A stretch of DNA of 64,000 nt from Rhodospirillaceae bacterium (GCA_002706405.1 PALN01000084.1:1-64000), one strand, 5' to 3'; shown: positions 8,879 to 17,890, counted from the stretch's first letter. The notes: a model not told the origin generated them from the sequence alone. A program made the numbers and translations.

Positions 8879-9799
8879 TCAGCCGACGTCCGTCGCAGAC
8901 AGTTGATTTTTAAGGAACTGTCCCAACAGTTTGTATTCGGACCGACGGGCCGAATTGCGCCGCCAGACCAGGGCAATTTGCCGCCCGATCCCGCCGGACA
9001 AGGGCCGAAGCACGACATCGGCCGCCTTGATATGGTCCGATTGCAAGGCCACGTCGGGCAGCAGGGTCGTGCCGAATCCACCGGCCACCAATTCGACCAG
9101 GGTATAAAGGCTGGTCGCCTGGAAGCTGCCAGAGCGCCCCGGTGCGGGCTGACGCCGGCAGGCGGACAGCACGTGATCGCGTAGGCAATGGCCGTCCTCC
9201 AGCAGCAATAGGTCTTCGGTCTCCAGCACGTCCGCCTCCACGGGTCCCTTTTCCCCCGCCAGGGGATGGCCCCGCGGCACCGCCAGCCAGAACGGATCAT
9301 CGGCCAGGACCAAGTGATCCAGGTCCGGCATGTCATAGGGCAAGGCAATCAGCGCCGCGTCCAGATCGCCCCCGATCAGTTGATCGACAAGACGGGCGGT
9401 GCGGTCTTCGCGCAGGAACAGGCGCAGATCGGGATAGGCCTGCCGGAGCGGCGGCAGCACCTTAGGCAGAACGTAGGGGCCGATGGTGGGAATCGCCCCC
9501 AGCCGCAACAGGCCGGTCAGCGGCCGCGTGCTTGCCTTGGCGGTCACGGTCATATCCTCGACCTCGGCAAGGACCCGGCGCGCGCGCGCGACCAGCTCCA
9601 GCCCCAGCGGCGTGACGGCAACCCGGCGTTTGGTGCGTTCGATAACGGTGATGCCCAGGATCGATTCCAGTTCCTGGATGCCGGCACTGAGCGTCGACTG
9701 GGTGACGAAACAGCGCTGGGCGGCACGCCCGAAATGTCCTTCCTCGGCGACGGCAATCAGATACTGCAACTGACGCAGGGTGGGAAGATGCGTGCTCAT
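8879..9799 (-). CDS. oxyR: LysR-family peroxide sensor OxyR
   Basis: A 306-residue LysR-type regulator: helix-turn-helix over residues 1-60 ([20 protein letters not shown]), then an effector domain. The redox pair is present: Cys205 in EDGHCLRD and Cys214, nine residues apart as in E. coli OxyR Cys199/Cys208. In this family peroxide forms a disulfide between them and the protein activates antioxidant genes. No catalase or peroxiredoxin gene is adjacent; yaaA, an OxyR-regulon member in E. coli, lies near 39 kb. An LTTR-type box sits just before its start, suggesting autoregulation. Confidence 0.93.
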   Translation of the reverse strand: MSTHLPTLRQLQYLIAVAEEGHFGRAAQRCFVTQSTLSAGIQELESILGITVIERTKRRVAVTPLGLELVARARRVLAEVEDMTVTAKASTRPLTGLLRLGAIPTIGPYVLPKVLPPLRQAYPDLRLFLREDRTARLVDQLIGGDLDAALIALPYDMPDLDHLVLADDPFWLAVPRGHPLAGEKGPVEADVLETEDLLLLEDGHCLRDHVLSACRRQPAPGRSGSFQATSLYTLVELVAGGFGTTLLPDVALQSDHIKAADVVLRPLSGGIGRQIALVWRRNSARRSEYKLLGQFLKNQLSATDVG

Positions 9800-9810
9800 C
9801 TCACATAGTT

Positions 9811-9827
9811 AATCGTATATTTCGATT
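9811..9827. promoter_or_regulatory. Candidate LysR-type box upstream of oxyR
   Basis: A perfect inverted repeat AATCG-N7-CGATT, containing the LysR-type T-N11-A pattern (T9813, A9825), lies 12-28 bases before the oxyR ATG. A further GCGATT half-site follows at about 9840. The position overlaps where the ribosome or polymerase would bind, as expected for negative autoregulation. Confidence 0.5.
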
Positions 9828-10266
9828 TTTCAACAGAATGCGATTAGTAAATTGACTTACTGACCAACCTTTCGTGCCGTCATGCGGCGCGCGTTTCTGC
9901 CTGAATTCCATTGAATATCAACCATGGCATGCACCTCAATTTGGACCGTTCCAGCCGCGCTGCCTGCTATTCCACCAACTACGCCACATTGATCCACTAG
10001 CCTTTAGACTTATTGACGAAATCCTCATAACACTGGAAATTACTGTATAGGAACGGTGAGGTGTTGGGGCACGTTCCGCCTGATTGGCGTTCTTTTCCGA
10101 ATTCGTTTTGTCATTTACCGGAAGGCTGATCCTCCTCTCCCCCCATAGTCATGTCTTTCGGTACATGTGCCGGGTCGCGGCTCCTCCTCCCCCCCACCAA
10201 CCGCGGCCCGGCATTTTATTTGCCCTGTCCCCCGTTCATTCCCCGCCCGCCCCTGTCACGGGACGT

Positions 10267-10294
10267 TTGCACCGCGCGCGCCGCGTGCTATCAC
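10267..10294 (+). promoter_or_regulatory. Possible promoter of the ABC-F gene, leaderless arrangement
   Basis: TTGCAC (10267-10272) and TATCAC (10289-10294) are 16 bases apart. The expected start of transcription is at 10300-10302, on the ATG itself, and no Shine-Dalgarno sequence precedes that ATG. The hexamers are imperfect. Confidence 0.35.
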
Positions 10295-10301
10295 CCCGCC
10301 T

Positions 10302-12200
10302 ATGCTGCACGTCAACGACATGACTTTTCGCCTGGGCGGCCGCGTGCTGTTTGAAAAGGCCACATTGCACCTGCCCCAGGGCCGGAAGATGGGCCTTGTC
10401 GGACGCAACGGCACCGGCAAGACGACCTTGTTCCGGATGATCCTGGGCGACGCCCATCCGGACGAAGGGTCCGTACGCGTGCGCCCCAGTGCCCGCATCG
10501 GCACGGTGACGCAGGAAGCGCCTTCGGGGGCCACCAGCCTGCTCGACACCGTACTGGCCGCCGACACGGAACGCAGCGCCCTGCTGGCCGAGGCCGAAAC
10601 AGCCAAGGACCCGAGCCGCATCGCCGACATCCACAACCGACTGGCCGACATCGACGCCCAGACCGCCCCGGCCCGCGCCGCCCGCATCCTGTCCGGCCTC
10701 GGCTTCGACGAAACGGCCCAGGCCCGGCCCTGCAGCGAATTCTCCGGCGGCTGGCGCATGCGCGTGGCGCTCGCGGCGACCCTGTTTTCGCGGCCCGATT
10801 TCCTGCTGCTCGATGAACCGACCAACCACCTGGACCTGGAAGCAGCCATGTGGCTGGAAACTTATCTGGCGACCTGGCCGGGCACACTGCTGGTCATCAG
10901 CCACGACCGCACGATGCTCAACAAGGTCGTCGACGAGATCGCGCACCTGTCGGAAAAGAAGCTGACCCGCTATGCCGGCAACTACGACCGGTTCGAACGC
11001 ACCCGCCGCGAACGCATGACGCAGCAGGTCAAGCTGCAGGCCAAGCAGTTGTCCGAACAGCGGCGCATTCAGTCCTTCGTCGACCGGTTCCGCGCCAAAG
11101 CGACCAAGGCCAAGCAGGCGCAAAGCCGCATGAAGATGCTGGCCCGCATGGAGCCCATCGCCACGGTCGTCGAGGACAAGACGACAACCTTCAACTTCCC
11201 CGACCCCACCCCCCTGTCGCCGCCCCTGATCGCCATGGACGAAGTCAGCGTCGGCTACGGGGACGAGCCGGTCCTGAAGAACCTGGACCTGCGCATCGAC
11301 ATGGACGACCGCATCGCCTTGATCGGCGCCAACGGCAACGGCAAGTCGACCCTGATCAAGATGCTGGCCGACCGGCTGAAGCCGTTAAGCGGCAAGATCA
11401 CCAAGTCATCCAAGCTGAAGATCGGCTATTTCGCCCAGCATCAGCAGGAAGAATTGAACCTGAACGAATCCCCGTACCAGCACATGGCGCGGATCATGCC
11501 CATGGCCATGGAAACCAAGGTCCGCGCCCATCTGGGCCGGTTCGGGTTTTCCGGAGACTTGGCCAACAGCAAGGTCGAGGTCCTGTCGGGCGGCGAAAAG
11601 GCGCGCCTGCTGTTCGCCCTGATGAGCACCGAAGCGCCGCATATCCTGTTCCTCGATGAGCCGACCAACCACCTGGACGTGGACGCCCGCGAGGCCCTGG
11701 TCCAGGCGCTCAACGAATATGACGGCGCCATCGTCCTGGTGACCCACGATTCCCATCTGATCGACCTTGTGTGCGACCGCTTGTGGCTGGTCGCCGATGG
11801 CGCCTGCAAGCCGTTCGAGGGCGATCTGGATGCCTATGCCGGGCTGCTGATGGAACAGCGTCGCCTGGCCCGCCGTGAAATCCGGGCCGCCAAGGACAGC
11901 GACAGTGCGCCGGCGATCGACAAGAAGGAACTGCGCCGCGAGCGCGCCCGCCGCCGCGAGGAAACGGCTGCCTTGCGCAAATCGATCGTCGATGCCGAAC
12001 GGAAGATGGAAAAGCTGGCCCAGGAGGTCACGGCCCTTGAAGCCAAAATGGCCGACCCCGACATCTACAACGGGCCGACGGCCAAGCTGATGGACCTTCA
12101 GGTCGCACACAAGAAGGCCAAGGACCGGTTGGCCGAAACGGAACAGGCCTGGATGCGCGCCCAGGAAGCCATCGATGAGGCCCTGGACGAGGCATCATGA
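10302..12200 (+). CDS. ABC-F family ribosome-associated ATPase (YheS/Uup type)
   Basis: A 632-residue protein with two ABC ATPase domains and no membrane segment. Domain 1 has Walker A GRNGTGKTTL and signature FSGGWRMRVALA; domain 2 has Walker A GANGNGKSTLIK and signature LSGGEKARLLFA; each has LLDEPTNHLD or FLDEPTNHLD. The inter-domain P-site linker and a charged C-terminal coiled coil (about 560-630) are present. ABC-F proteins act on the ribosomal E site. The ATG at 10302 is used because MLHVNDMTFRLG is the family start; the upstream extension to 10167 is proline-rich noise. It overlaps the next gene by ATGA. Confidence 0.95.
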   Translation: MLHVNDMTFRLGGRVLFEKATLHLPQGRKMGLVGRNGTGKTTLFRMILGDAHPDEGSVRVRPSARIGTVTQEAPSGATSLLDTVLAADTERSALLAEAETAKDPSRIADIHNRLADIDAQTAPARAARILSGLGFDETAQARPCSEFSGGWRMRVALAATLFSRPDFLLLDEPTNHLDLEAAMWLETYLATWPGTLLVISHDRTMLNKVVDEIAHLSEKKLTRYAGNYDRFERTRRERMTQQVKLQAKQLSEQRRIQSFVDRFRAKATKAKQAQSRMKMLARMEPIATVVEDKTTTFNFPDPTPLSPPLIAMDEVSVGYGDEPVLKNLDLRIDMDDRIALIGANGNGKSTLIKMLADRLKPLSGKITKSSKLKIGYFAQHQQEELNLNESPYQHMARIMPMAMETKVRAHLGRFGFSGDLANSKVEVLSGGEKARLLFALMSTEAPHILFLDEPTNHLDVDAREALVQALNEYDGAIVLVTHDSHLIDLVCDRLWLVADGACKPFEGDLDAYAGLLMEQRRLARREIRAAKDSDSAPAIDKKELRRERARRREETAALRKSIVDAERKMEKLAQEVTALEAKMADPDIYNGPTAKLMDLQVAHKKAKDRLAETEQAWMRAQEAIDEALDEAS

Positions 12201-13045
12201 TCACGCCCGCGCCGGCCGGCCAAGGGCCCGCTGCCCCGCAGTTGACCGACTGGACCGGCACGCGTCATGCTCCCGCCCCCGACGCCCGCATCCTGTCCCT
12301 GGTGCCGTCCTTGACCGAAACCCTGTTCGCGCTCGGCCTCGGCGACAACATCGTCGGACGCACAGCCTTCTGCATCCATCCGGCGGAAAAGGTCAAAACG
12401 ATCAAAAGCGTCGGCGGGACAAAGCAGCTCAACTGGCGCAAGGTCGACGCCGCCCGGCCGACCCACGCGGTCCTCAATGTCGACGAAAATCCGAAGGACA
12501 TGGCCGACGATCTGGCGGCCCGCGGCATCGTACCCGTGGTCACGCATCCGCTCGCGCCCGCCGACAATGGCCCGTTGATCCGTCTTTTGGGTGGGGTATT
12601 CGGGCGCGAGGCGGCCGCCGAACCGCTGGCACGACGGTTCGAGGACGCGCTGTCCGCGATCACCGCCGCGCGACCGGACACAGAAACCCGCGTGCTTTAC
12701 CTGATCTGGAAAGCACCCTGGATGAGCGTCGGGCCGGACACCTACATCGCCCGAACGCTCGACCTGATCGCCTGGCGCAGCTGGACATCGCCGGAAGGCG
12801 CGCGTTATCCGGAAATCGATCTGACCGATCCCGTTCTCGATGATGTCGACCGGGTGTTGTTTTCTTCCGAACCCTTCCCCTTCACGGACGATCACCTGGC
12901 CGCCTTCCGTGCCGACCATCCGCGCCATGCCGCCAAGGCGCAACTGGTCGATGGTGAGATGCTGTCCTGGTACGGCGTGCGCGCGATCGCCGGGCTTTCC
13001 TATGTGAAGGCCTTGGCGGACCGCACGGCGGCGTCGCGCCGATGA
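12197..13045 (+). CDS. Helical-backbone metal-receptor (BtuF/TroA-fold) protein without signal peptide
   Basis: A 282-residue protein of the type III periplasmic-binding fold found in cobalamin and siderophore receptors. Conserved parts are RILSLVPSLTETLFALGLGDNIVGRT, split around residues 31-56, and SVGGTKQLNWRKVDAARPTHAVL. The N-terminus is proline/alanine-rich and shows no signal peptide or lipobox, so it may be cytoplasmic, unlike true transport receptors. It is translationally coupled to an ABC-F ATPase upstream and an MFS carrier downstream; no ABC permease is present. The ligand is unknown. Confidence 0.82.
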   Translation: MITPAPAGQGPAAPQLTDWTGTRHAPAPDARILSLVPSLTETLFALGLGDNIVGRTAFCIHPAEKVKTIKSVGGTKQLNWRKVDAARPTHAVLNVDENPKDMADDLAARGIVPVVTHPLAPADNGPLIRLLGGVFGREAAAEPLARRFEDALSAITAARPDTETRVLYLIWKAPWMSVGPDTYIARTLDLIAWRSWTSPEGARYPEIDLTDPVLDDVDRVLFSSEPFPFTDDHLAAFRADHPRHAAKAQLVDGEMLSWYGVRAIAGLSYVKALADRTAASRR

Positions 13046-14211
13046 CGCCGGAGACGGGCGCACCGCGCCTGGCCCCCCTGCGCCTCGCCCTGTTTTACGG
13101 CGGCATCTTTCTGGCACTCGGCATCATGGGGCCGTTCTGGCCGCTGTGGCTCAAGGATCGAGGCCTGGACGCGGAACAGATCGGTGTGGTCTTCGCCCTG
13201 GGCACCCTGGCCCGGCTGGCGGTCACGCCTTACTTCGCCCGCGCCGCCGACCGCGCAGGGGAACGCAAGCGCATCCTGGTGCTGCTCAGCTTCCTAGGCA
13301 CCGTGACGTTCCTTGCCTTCCGTTGGGCCGACGGCTTCTGGCCCATCATTCTCATGACCGTGGTGTTTTATGCCAGCAGGGGTCCCGTGCTGCCGCTGAT
13401 GGAAAGCCTGACCATGCTGACCCGGGAGCGGACCCCCTTCGACTACGGACGGGTGCGCCTGTGGGGGTCGATCACCTTCATCATCGGCGCCTGGGGCATG
13501 GGGCTGGTGCTGACCGATGCGCCCGTGGATTGGATCCATTGGGCCATTTTCGCCGCCATCGCCCTGACCTTCTTCTGCGCTCTTGCCCTGCCCGACACGC
13601 GCGCCCCCGCCGCCGCGAAAGATCGCCGCCCGTTCCGTGAGATCATGCGTGTGCCGGGCCTTATGGCGGCGATGACGGCAGCCACCTGCATCCAGGCCTC
13701 CCACGCCGTTTATTACAATTTCGGCTCCATCCACTGGCTCGCGGCAGGCCATGGGGCCGATGTCATCGGCGCCCTTTGGGCCGAAGGCGTGATCGCCGAA
13801 ATCCTGCTGTTCACCTTCGCCGCCGCCACCGTCCGGCGCATCGGTGCGGTCCGCATGATCGCCATCGGTGCCGCGGCGGCGGCCCTGCGCTGGGCCGGCA
13901 CGGCGGGAACCACGGACCTTGAATGGCTGTTCCTGTTGCAGGCGCTGCACGGCCTTAGTTACGGCGCGACCCACCTGGGCATGATCCACCTGATTACGGA
14001 ACGGGTGGACTCGTCCCTGTCGGCCTCCGCGCAAAGCCTGTTCGCGATCACCCTCGGCGTCGGCATGAGTGCGGCATCCTATGCCGCCGGAACACTGTTC
14101 GCATCCCTGGGCGGCGGTGCCTTCTGGACCATGGCGGCGCTGGCCGGGATCGGGGCCGGTTTCGCCGGATTCTCTCTATTGAGGCGGCGACAAGCCGCAA
14201 CCGAGAGGTGA
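13042..14211 (+). CDS. MFS transporter, HcaT-like (MFS_1_like)
   Basis: A 389-residue carrier with about twelve hydrophobic segments. The loop RAGERKRILVLLSF and the segment FDYGRVRLWGSITFIIG match the MFS_1_like group that includes the putative 3-phenylpropionate carrier HcaT and nucleoside symporters. The ATG overlaps the stop of the metal-receptor gene (ATGA), making a three-gene operon. The substrate cannot be read from sequence. Confidence 0.88.
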   Translation: MTPETGAPRLAPLRLALFYGGIFLALGIMGPFWPLWLKDRGLDAEQIGVVFALGTLARLAVTPYFARAADRAGERKRILVLLSFLGTVTFLAFRWADGFWPIILMTVVFYASRGPVLPLMESLTMLTRERTPFDYGRVRLWGSITFIIGAWGMGLVLTDAPVDWIHWAIFAAIALTFFCALALPDTRAPAAAKDRRPFREIMRVPGLMAAMTAATCIQASHAVYYNFGSIHWLAAGHGADVIGALWAEGVIAEILLFTFAAATVRRIGAVRMIAIGAAAAALRWAGTAGTTDLEWLFLLQALHGLSYGATHLGMIHLITERVDSSLSASAQSLFAITLGVGMSAASYAAGTLFASLGGGAFWTMAALAGIGAGFAGFSLLRRRQAATER

Positions 14212-14350
14212 CGCCGGCCCTTCCACTCTCATCATTATGCAAGAAATTAGTGTTGGATTACGCGGCTTCTAGCGAAACGATCGAATACATGACAATACTA
14301 ATTGGTTTTATGAGTGAACTCTTAACGAAACAGTCATAGAATCGCGCCAG

Positions 14351-14370
14351 GCAGGATGGGGAGATCCTGC
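14351..14370 (+). promoter_or_regulatory. Perfect hairpin just before the ribosome-binding site of an unknown membrane protein
   Basis: GCAGGAT, loop GGGGAG, ATCCTGC: a perfect 7-bp stem ending 4 bases before the AAGGAGG Shine-Dalgarno (14375-14381). The position is right for control of translation or mRNA stability. It is not followed by T residues, so it is not a terminator. Confidence 0.5.
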
Positions 14371-14387
14371 GGGCAAGGAGGTGAAGA

Positions 14388-14930
14388 GTGGGCTATCTAG
14401 ATTCGTTGCTGGGATTCTTCAAATTCACACAAGACACGGACTTGGTCGCTGCGACCTGTCTCGTGCTTTTATTGTCGAGCATCATCGGGGGCATGCTGTC
14501 CAGCATCTTCAAGGCATTCGGCGGACCATTGAAGCCCATCGCCTTTCAGGAAACCAATGGGTTCCGGATCCTGCTGTTCTATGAGATCTGCCTGGTCGCG
14601 GTCATCTTCTATTACCACATGCATGTGACCGGCCGCGTCGATGCCGTCCAGGTCATCTTCTGGGTCACAACCATGTTGTCCATGCCCGTGCTTTGGTTCA
14701 TGGGCTCGGTGATCACCCAGGTCCTGTTCTGGTCGAAGATCTCCAAGAACAAGAAGGCCTATCGCGAACTGGTCGCGAAGCGGAAATACGCCAAGCACAA
14801 GAAGATGCAGGAAAAAATCCGCGAAGAGACCAAGGAATCGAAGGAAGCGCAGGCTCAACGCGCCGAGATGACCGCCAAGGGCAAGAAAGGTCATCAGGCC
14901 ACGGTGAAACGCCGGCGCGCCGACATTTAA
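14388..14930 (+). CDS. Uncharacterised inner-membrane protein with basic cytoplasmic tail
   Basis: I do not recognise this 180-residue protein. It has three hydrophobic stretches (roughly residues 20-42, 58-80 and 85-115), then a highly charged tail from residue 117 rich in Lys, Arg, Glu and Gln (KKMQEKIREETKESKEAQ) that should form a cytoplasmic helix or coiled coil and could bind nucleic acid or acidic lipid. The GTG start follows an almost perfect SD (AAGGAGGTGAAGA). The gene stands alone, with a less GC-rich region of about 150 bases upstream, and converges with the iclR-type gene. The good SD and codon use argue that it is real. Confidence 0.8.
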   Translation: MGYLDSLLGFFKFTQDTDLVAATCLVLLLSSIIGGMLSSIFKAFGGPLKPIAFQETNGFRILLFYEICLVAVIFYYHMHVTGRVDAVQVIFWVTTMLSMPVLWFMGSVITQVLFWSKISKNKKAYRELVAKRKYAKHKKMQEKIREETKESKEAQAQRAEMTAKGKKGHQATVKRRRADI

Positions 14931-14992
14931 GCGCTTTTCCCGTATTGGCGAAGGCCTGGCGTTAAACCGACCCCAAGCGCCCTTCCGCTGCT

Positions 14993-15772
14993 TTATTCCG
15001 CCGCCAGTTCGCCGCCGACCTGAGACAATCGTGCAGCCGCCCGGCGTAGCGCCGGCACGAAGGATTGTGCCCTCTCCATGGACATCCGCACCGTCGGCCC
15101 GTGGCAGGCCAGCGTGCCGGCCAGGCGGCCCTTGGCATCGGTAACGGGAACGGCGACGGCGACCATGCCTTCGATGAATTCCTGATTGTCCGTGCCGACC
15201 TTCTCCCGGCGGATGCCTTCGAGGTTCGCGAGCAGAGACTCCGGCTCCGTAATCGTGCCCGGCGTATGGGGCGTCAGATCGAGCCCTTGGATCATCTGGC
15301 GGCGGCGGGCGGCAGGCAATGAGGCCAGATAAAGCTTTCCGCTGGCCGTACAATGCAGAGGCACCCGTGAGCCGATCGGCAGCTGCGTGCGCAGCGGCCA
15401 TTTGGTTTCCACGCGGTCGATGTAATACATCTCCCCGCCCATGGGGATGTTGAAGTTGCAGGTCTCGCCGATTTCCTGCGACAGATCGGTCAGGATGCGA
15501 TGGCGCTGGCTGTAGTCCGTATCGACGGCTATGGTCGCCATGGCGAGGTCGCGCAACCGCGGGCCGATGCTCAACCCCTCTCCCGATGGCGACGGCGTCA
15601 CGAAACCGGTTTCCGTCAACAACGCGCAAAGCCGATGCACGGTGGCCTTGGGCAAACCGGTCAGCTCGGCGATTTTGGCAGCACTGAGGGGCCGGCCTTC
15701 GCCGACCATGGCCTCGACGATCTCCAACGCACGGATCGACCGCGAGCCCTTTTCCTCACCCTTGTTCGCCAT
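14993..15772 (-). CDS. IclR-family transcriptional regulator
   Basis: A 259-residue regulator: N-terminal winged helix (ALEIVEAMVGEGRPLSAAKIAELTGLP over about residues 14-40, then KATVHRLCALLTETGF) and C-terminal effector domain with the CTASGKLYLASLP and GMVAVAVPV regions. IclR proteins bind small carboxylates or aromatic acids. The ATG at 15772 is chosen over an in-frame TTG two codons earlier. It is the last gene of the TRAP transporter operon, 53 bases after the large permease, so it probably controls that operon and the divergent oxidoreductase from the region at 19.1 kb. Confidence 0.92.
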   Translation of the reverse strand: MANKGEEKGSRSIRALEIVEAMVGEGRPLSAAKIAELTGLPKATVHRLCALLTETGFVTPSPSGEGLSIGPRLRDLAMATIAVDTDYSQRHRILTDLSQEIGETCNFNIPMGGEMYYIDRVETKWPLRTQLPIGSRVPLHCTASGKLYLASLPAARRRQMIQGLDLTPHTPGTITEPESLLANLEGIRREKVGTDNQEFIEGMVAVAVPVTDAKGRLAGTLACHGPTVRMSMERAQSFVPALRRAAARLSQVGGELAAE

Positions 15773-15825
15773 AATCAATTATGCCATTCGCGCAATCTGA
15801 AATCGAGAATCGAGCGGGGTCGGAC

Positions 15826-17145
15826 TTACTCTCCGTAGATATAGCCCGGTAGCCAAAGCGCGATCTCCGGAAAGACCATGATGAGGATAAGCCCGATCAG
15901 CTGTATCACCATGAACTGCATCATGCCGATGTAGATATCCTTGAGATCCCACTCCGGCACCACCCCTTTCAGGAAGTATGCTGATAACGCCACAGGTGGC
16001 GATAGCCAAGCTGTTTGCAAATTCACCGCAACCAGAATGCCGAACCACACCAGATTGAAGCCAAGCTGTTCAATCAGCGGCAACAGGATCGGCACGATGA
16101 TCAGCACGATCGGCACCCATTCCAGCGGCCACCCCAACAGGAAGATCAGGGCCATGATCATGATCAGCAGAACCATCGGCGGCAGATCCAGGCCGAGCAA
16201 CAGTTCCGTCAGCATGGTCGGCGTGCCGAGCCGCGAGAACACGGCGCCGAAGAAGTTGGAGGCCGCGACCAGAATCAGGATCAGGGCCGAGATTTCCAAC
16301 GTCTTGATCAGGGCGTCCTTGAACTTCTTGAAGGTCATGCGCCGGTAGGCAAGCGTCAGCAGCAAGGCGCCGGCCGCACCGCAGCCCGCCCCTTCGGTCG
16401 GGGTCGCCAATCCGAACATGATGGAGCCGAGCGCCGAGAATACCAGCAGCGCCGGCGGCACCAGACCAAGGATGAACTCCCGGACGATCTCGCCCATGTT
16501 GGCGGCACGGTCCTCGATCGCCAACGGCGGTCCCAGTTCGGGATTGATCATGCAGCGGCCGACGGCATAGACCGCATAGAGGAAGGCCATCATGATGCCC
16601 GGAATGATGGCGGCGGCGAACAGGTCTGTGACCGGGACCTCAAGCACCGGCCCCATGACCACCAGCATGATCGAGGGCGGGATCAGGATGCCGAGCGTCC
16701 CACCGGCGGTGATCGTCCCCGCCGCCAGGCGCACGTCATATCCGGACCTGTTCATGGTCTTGGCCGCCATGATGCCGAGGATCGTCACCGAAGCGCCGAC
16801 GATGCCCGTCGCTGCGGCAAAGATCGTCGATACGAACAGCACGGCCAGATAAAGCGACCCGCGCAACCGCGACAACATCAACTGCACGGCCGAGAACAGA
16901 CGTTCCATCAGGCCCGCCTGCTCCATCAATATCCCCATGAATATGAACAGAGGGACGGCCGCCAATGTCTGTTCCAGCATGACGTTCGAGAATTGGAACG
17001 TCATCAGATAGAACACGACCTGGCCGAAGCCCATGTAGCCGAATACGAAGCCGAGGAATATCAGCGTAAAGGAGATTGGAAAGCCGACGAAAATCGCCAG
17101 CAGCATCACCCCGATCAGAATAAGACCCAGGATTTCATTTTCCAT
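15826..17145 (-). CDS. TRAP transporter large permease (DctM subunit)
   Basis: About 439 residues, with some twelve hydrophobic segments. The sequence around VGASVTILGIMAAKTMNRSG and GTLGILIPPSIMLVVMG is typical of DctM. With the small subunit it forms the sodium-driven importer of an organic acid. The ATG at 17145 follows AAGGTGG by 8 bases and starts 2 bases after the small-subunit stop; a GTG at 17157 is the alternative. It lies in the operon dctP-dctQ-dctM-iclR. Confidence 0.95.
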   Translation of the reverse strand: MENEILGLILIGVMLLAIFVGFPISFTLIFLGFVFGYMGFGQVVFYLMTFQFSNVMLEQTLAAVPLFIFMGILMEQAGLMERLFSAVQLMLSRLRGSLYLAVLFVSTIFAAATGIVGASVTILGIMAAKTMNRSGYDVRLAAGTITAGGTLGILIPPSIMLVVMGPVLEVPVTDLFAAAIIPGIMMAFLYAVYAVGRCMINPELGPPLAIEDRAANMGEIVREFILGLVPPALLVFSALGSIMFGLATPTEGAGCGAAGALLLTLAYRRMTFKKFKDALIKTLEISALILILVAASNFFGAVFSRLGTPTMLTELLLGLDLPPMVLLIMIMALIFLLGWPLEWVPIVLIIVPILLPLIEQLGFNLVWFGILVAVNLQTAWLSPPVALSAYFLKGVVPEWDLKDIYIGMMQFMVIQLIGLILIMVFPEIALWLPGYIYGE

Positions 17146-17147
17146 TA

Positions 17148-17762
17148 TCAGGGCCACCTTCCCTTAGTCGCGGCGTAGTAGCTTTTGAGGGTTTCCGAGA
17201 TGCCTTGGATGATCAGCAGCGCGATGCCCACGGGCAGCGCCGTCTTGATCGGCCCCATATGCGGCATCCAGGCGGTATCCATGCCCTTCTCGCCGCGAAT
17301 CCAGGCCAGCGTGGCGTAATCGGTCGCCATGTAGAGAAAGACCAGCATGCCGGGGAAATAGAGCACCAGATACAGCAGCAGATCGATGCGGCCTTGCATC
17401 TTGTCCGGCCATAGGCGGTAAAGGAAATCGGCGCGGATATGCACGCCCTTCGACAAGGCGTAGCCGGCGCCGAGCATGAACAGGGCGCCGTACAGCATGC
17501 GCGACACGTCATAGGCCCACATGGTGGGGGCAATGAACACGTAACGCGCCACGACCTCGTAGACCATGGCGACGAAAAGCGGCACCGTGAGCCAACAGAC
17601 AATGTTGCCGACGATTAGGCTGAACCGGTCGATGCCGGTGATCGTCAGCGCCATCCAGCGGGGCATGTCGTCCGGCATCTTGCCCGACGGGTCGCCCCGG
17701 CGCTCGGCGATCAGCTCATCGGTGATATCCAGTTCACCGGGATTCGGGTCGTGATCAGCCAT
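17148..17762 (-). CDS. TRAP transporter small permease (DctQ subunit)
   Basis: A 204-residue protein with a charged N-terminal tail of about 35 residues, longer than usual, then four membrane helices (for example FSLIVGNIVCWLTVPLFVAM and LLYLVLYFPGMLVFLYMATD). The pattern of four helices with GVHIRADFLYRLWP in the loop is typical of DctQ. It partners the large permease directly downstream and the binding protein upstream. Confidence 0.93.
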   Translation of the reverse strand: MADHDPNPGELDITDELIAERRGDPSGKMPDDMPRWMALTITGIDRFSLIVGNIVCWLTVPLFVAMVYEVVARYVFIAPTMWAYDVSRMLYGALFMLGAGYALSKGVHIRADFLYRLWPDKMQGRIDLLLYLVLYFPGMLVFLYMATDYATLAWIRGEKGMDTAWMPHMGPIKTALPVGIALLIIQGISETLKSYYAATKGRWP

Positions 17763-17862
17763 CCGAACCTTCTTTTCCGTTTAGGAGTCCGCCTGAGGGC
17801 GGAGAAAGACAGACCATGCGGTGCCGGATTTCAGGCACGCGGGAAGACTCAGCCGGACAATG

Positions 17863-17890
17863 CGGGGGCGGACAGTCGTGCCCGCCCCCG
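17863..17890 (-). promoter_or_regulatory. GC-rich hairpin in the spacer between TRAP binding-protein and permease genes
   Basis: A perfect 9-bp stem (CGGGGGCGG / CCGCCCCCG) with a 10-base loop lies 34-61 bases downstream of the dctP stop, inside the 162-base gap before dctQ. There is no T-tract. Such a structure would protect the upstream mRNA or reduce read-through, giving more binding protein than permease. Confidence 0.55.

Larger units (their letters stand above)
9800..10301. other. Gene-free stretch between oxyR and the ABC-F gene
   Basis: About 500 bases. The left 60 bases hold the oxyR control region. The centre (9900-10080) is less GC-rich and has no usable reading frame or clear RNA; one stretch near 9940-9990 looks vaguely tRNA-like on the minus strand but cannot be folded. 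The right end carries a possible promoter placed directly against the ABC-F start codon. Nothing else is recognised. Confidence 0.6.

Noticed and set aside
9935-9995. tRNA-like stretch on the minus strand (GGCGTAGTTGGTGGAATAGC)
   Set aside because: It resembles a D-arm region, but no acceptor stem, anticodon arm or T-arm pairs properly. At best it is a decayed remnant.
10084-10323. Small open frame of 79 codons before the ABC-F gene
   Set aside because: Proline- and histidine-rich translation, no SD, and it runs into the ABC-F gene in another frame.
16015-17178. Long plus-strand frame opposite the TRAP large permease
   Set aside because: Its translation is rich in Gln, Asp, His and Arg, a typical antisense of a membrane protein gene, with no family motifs.
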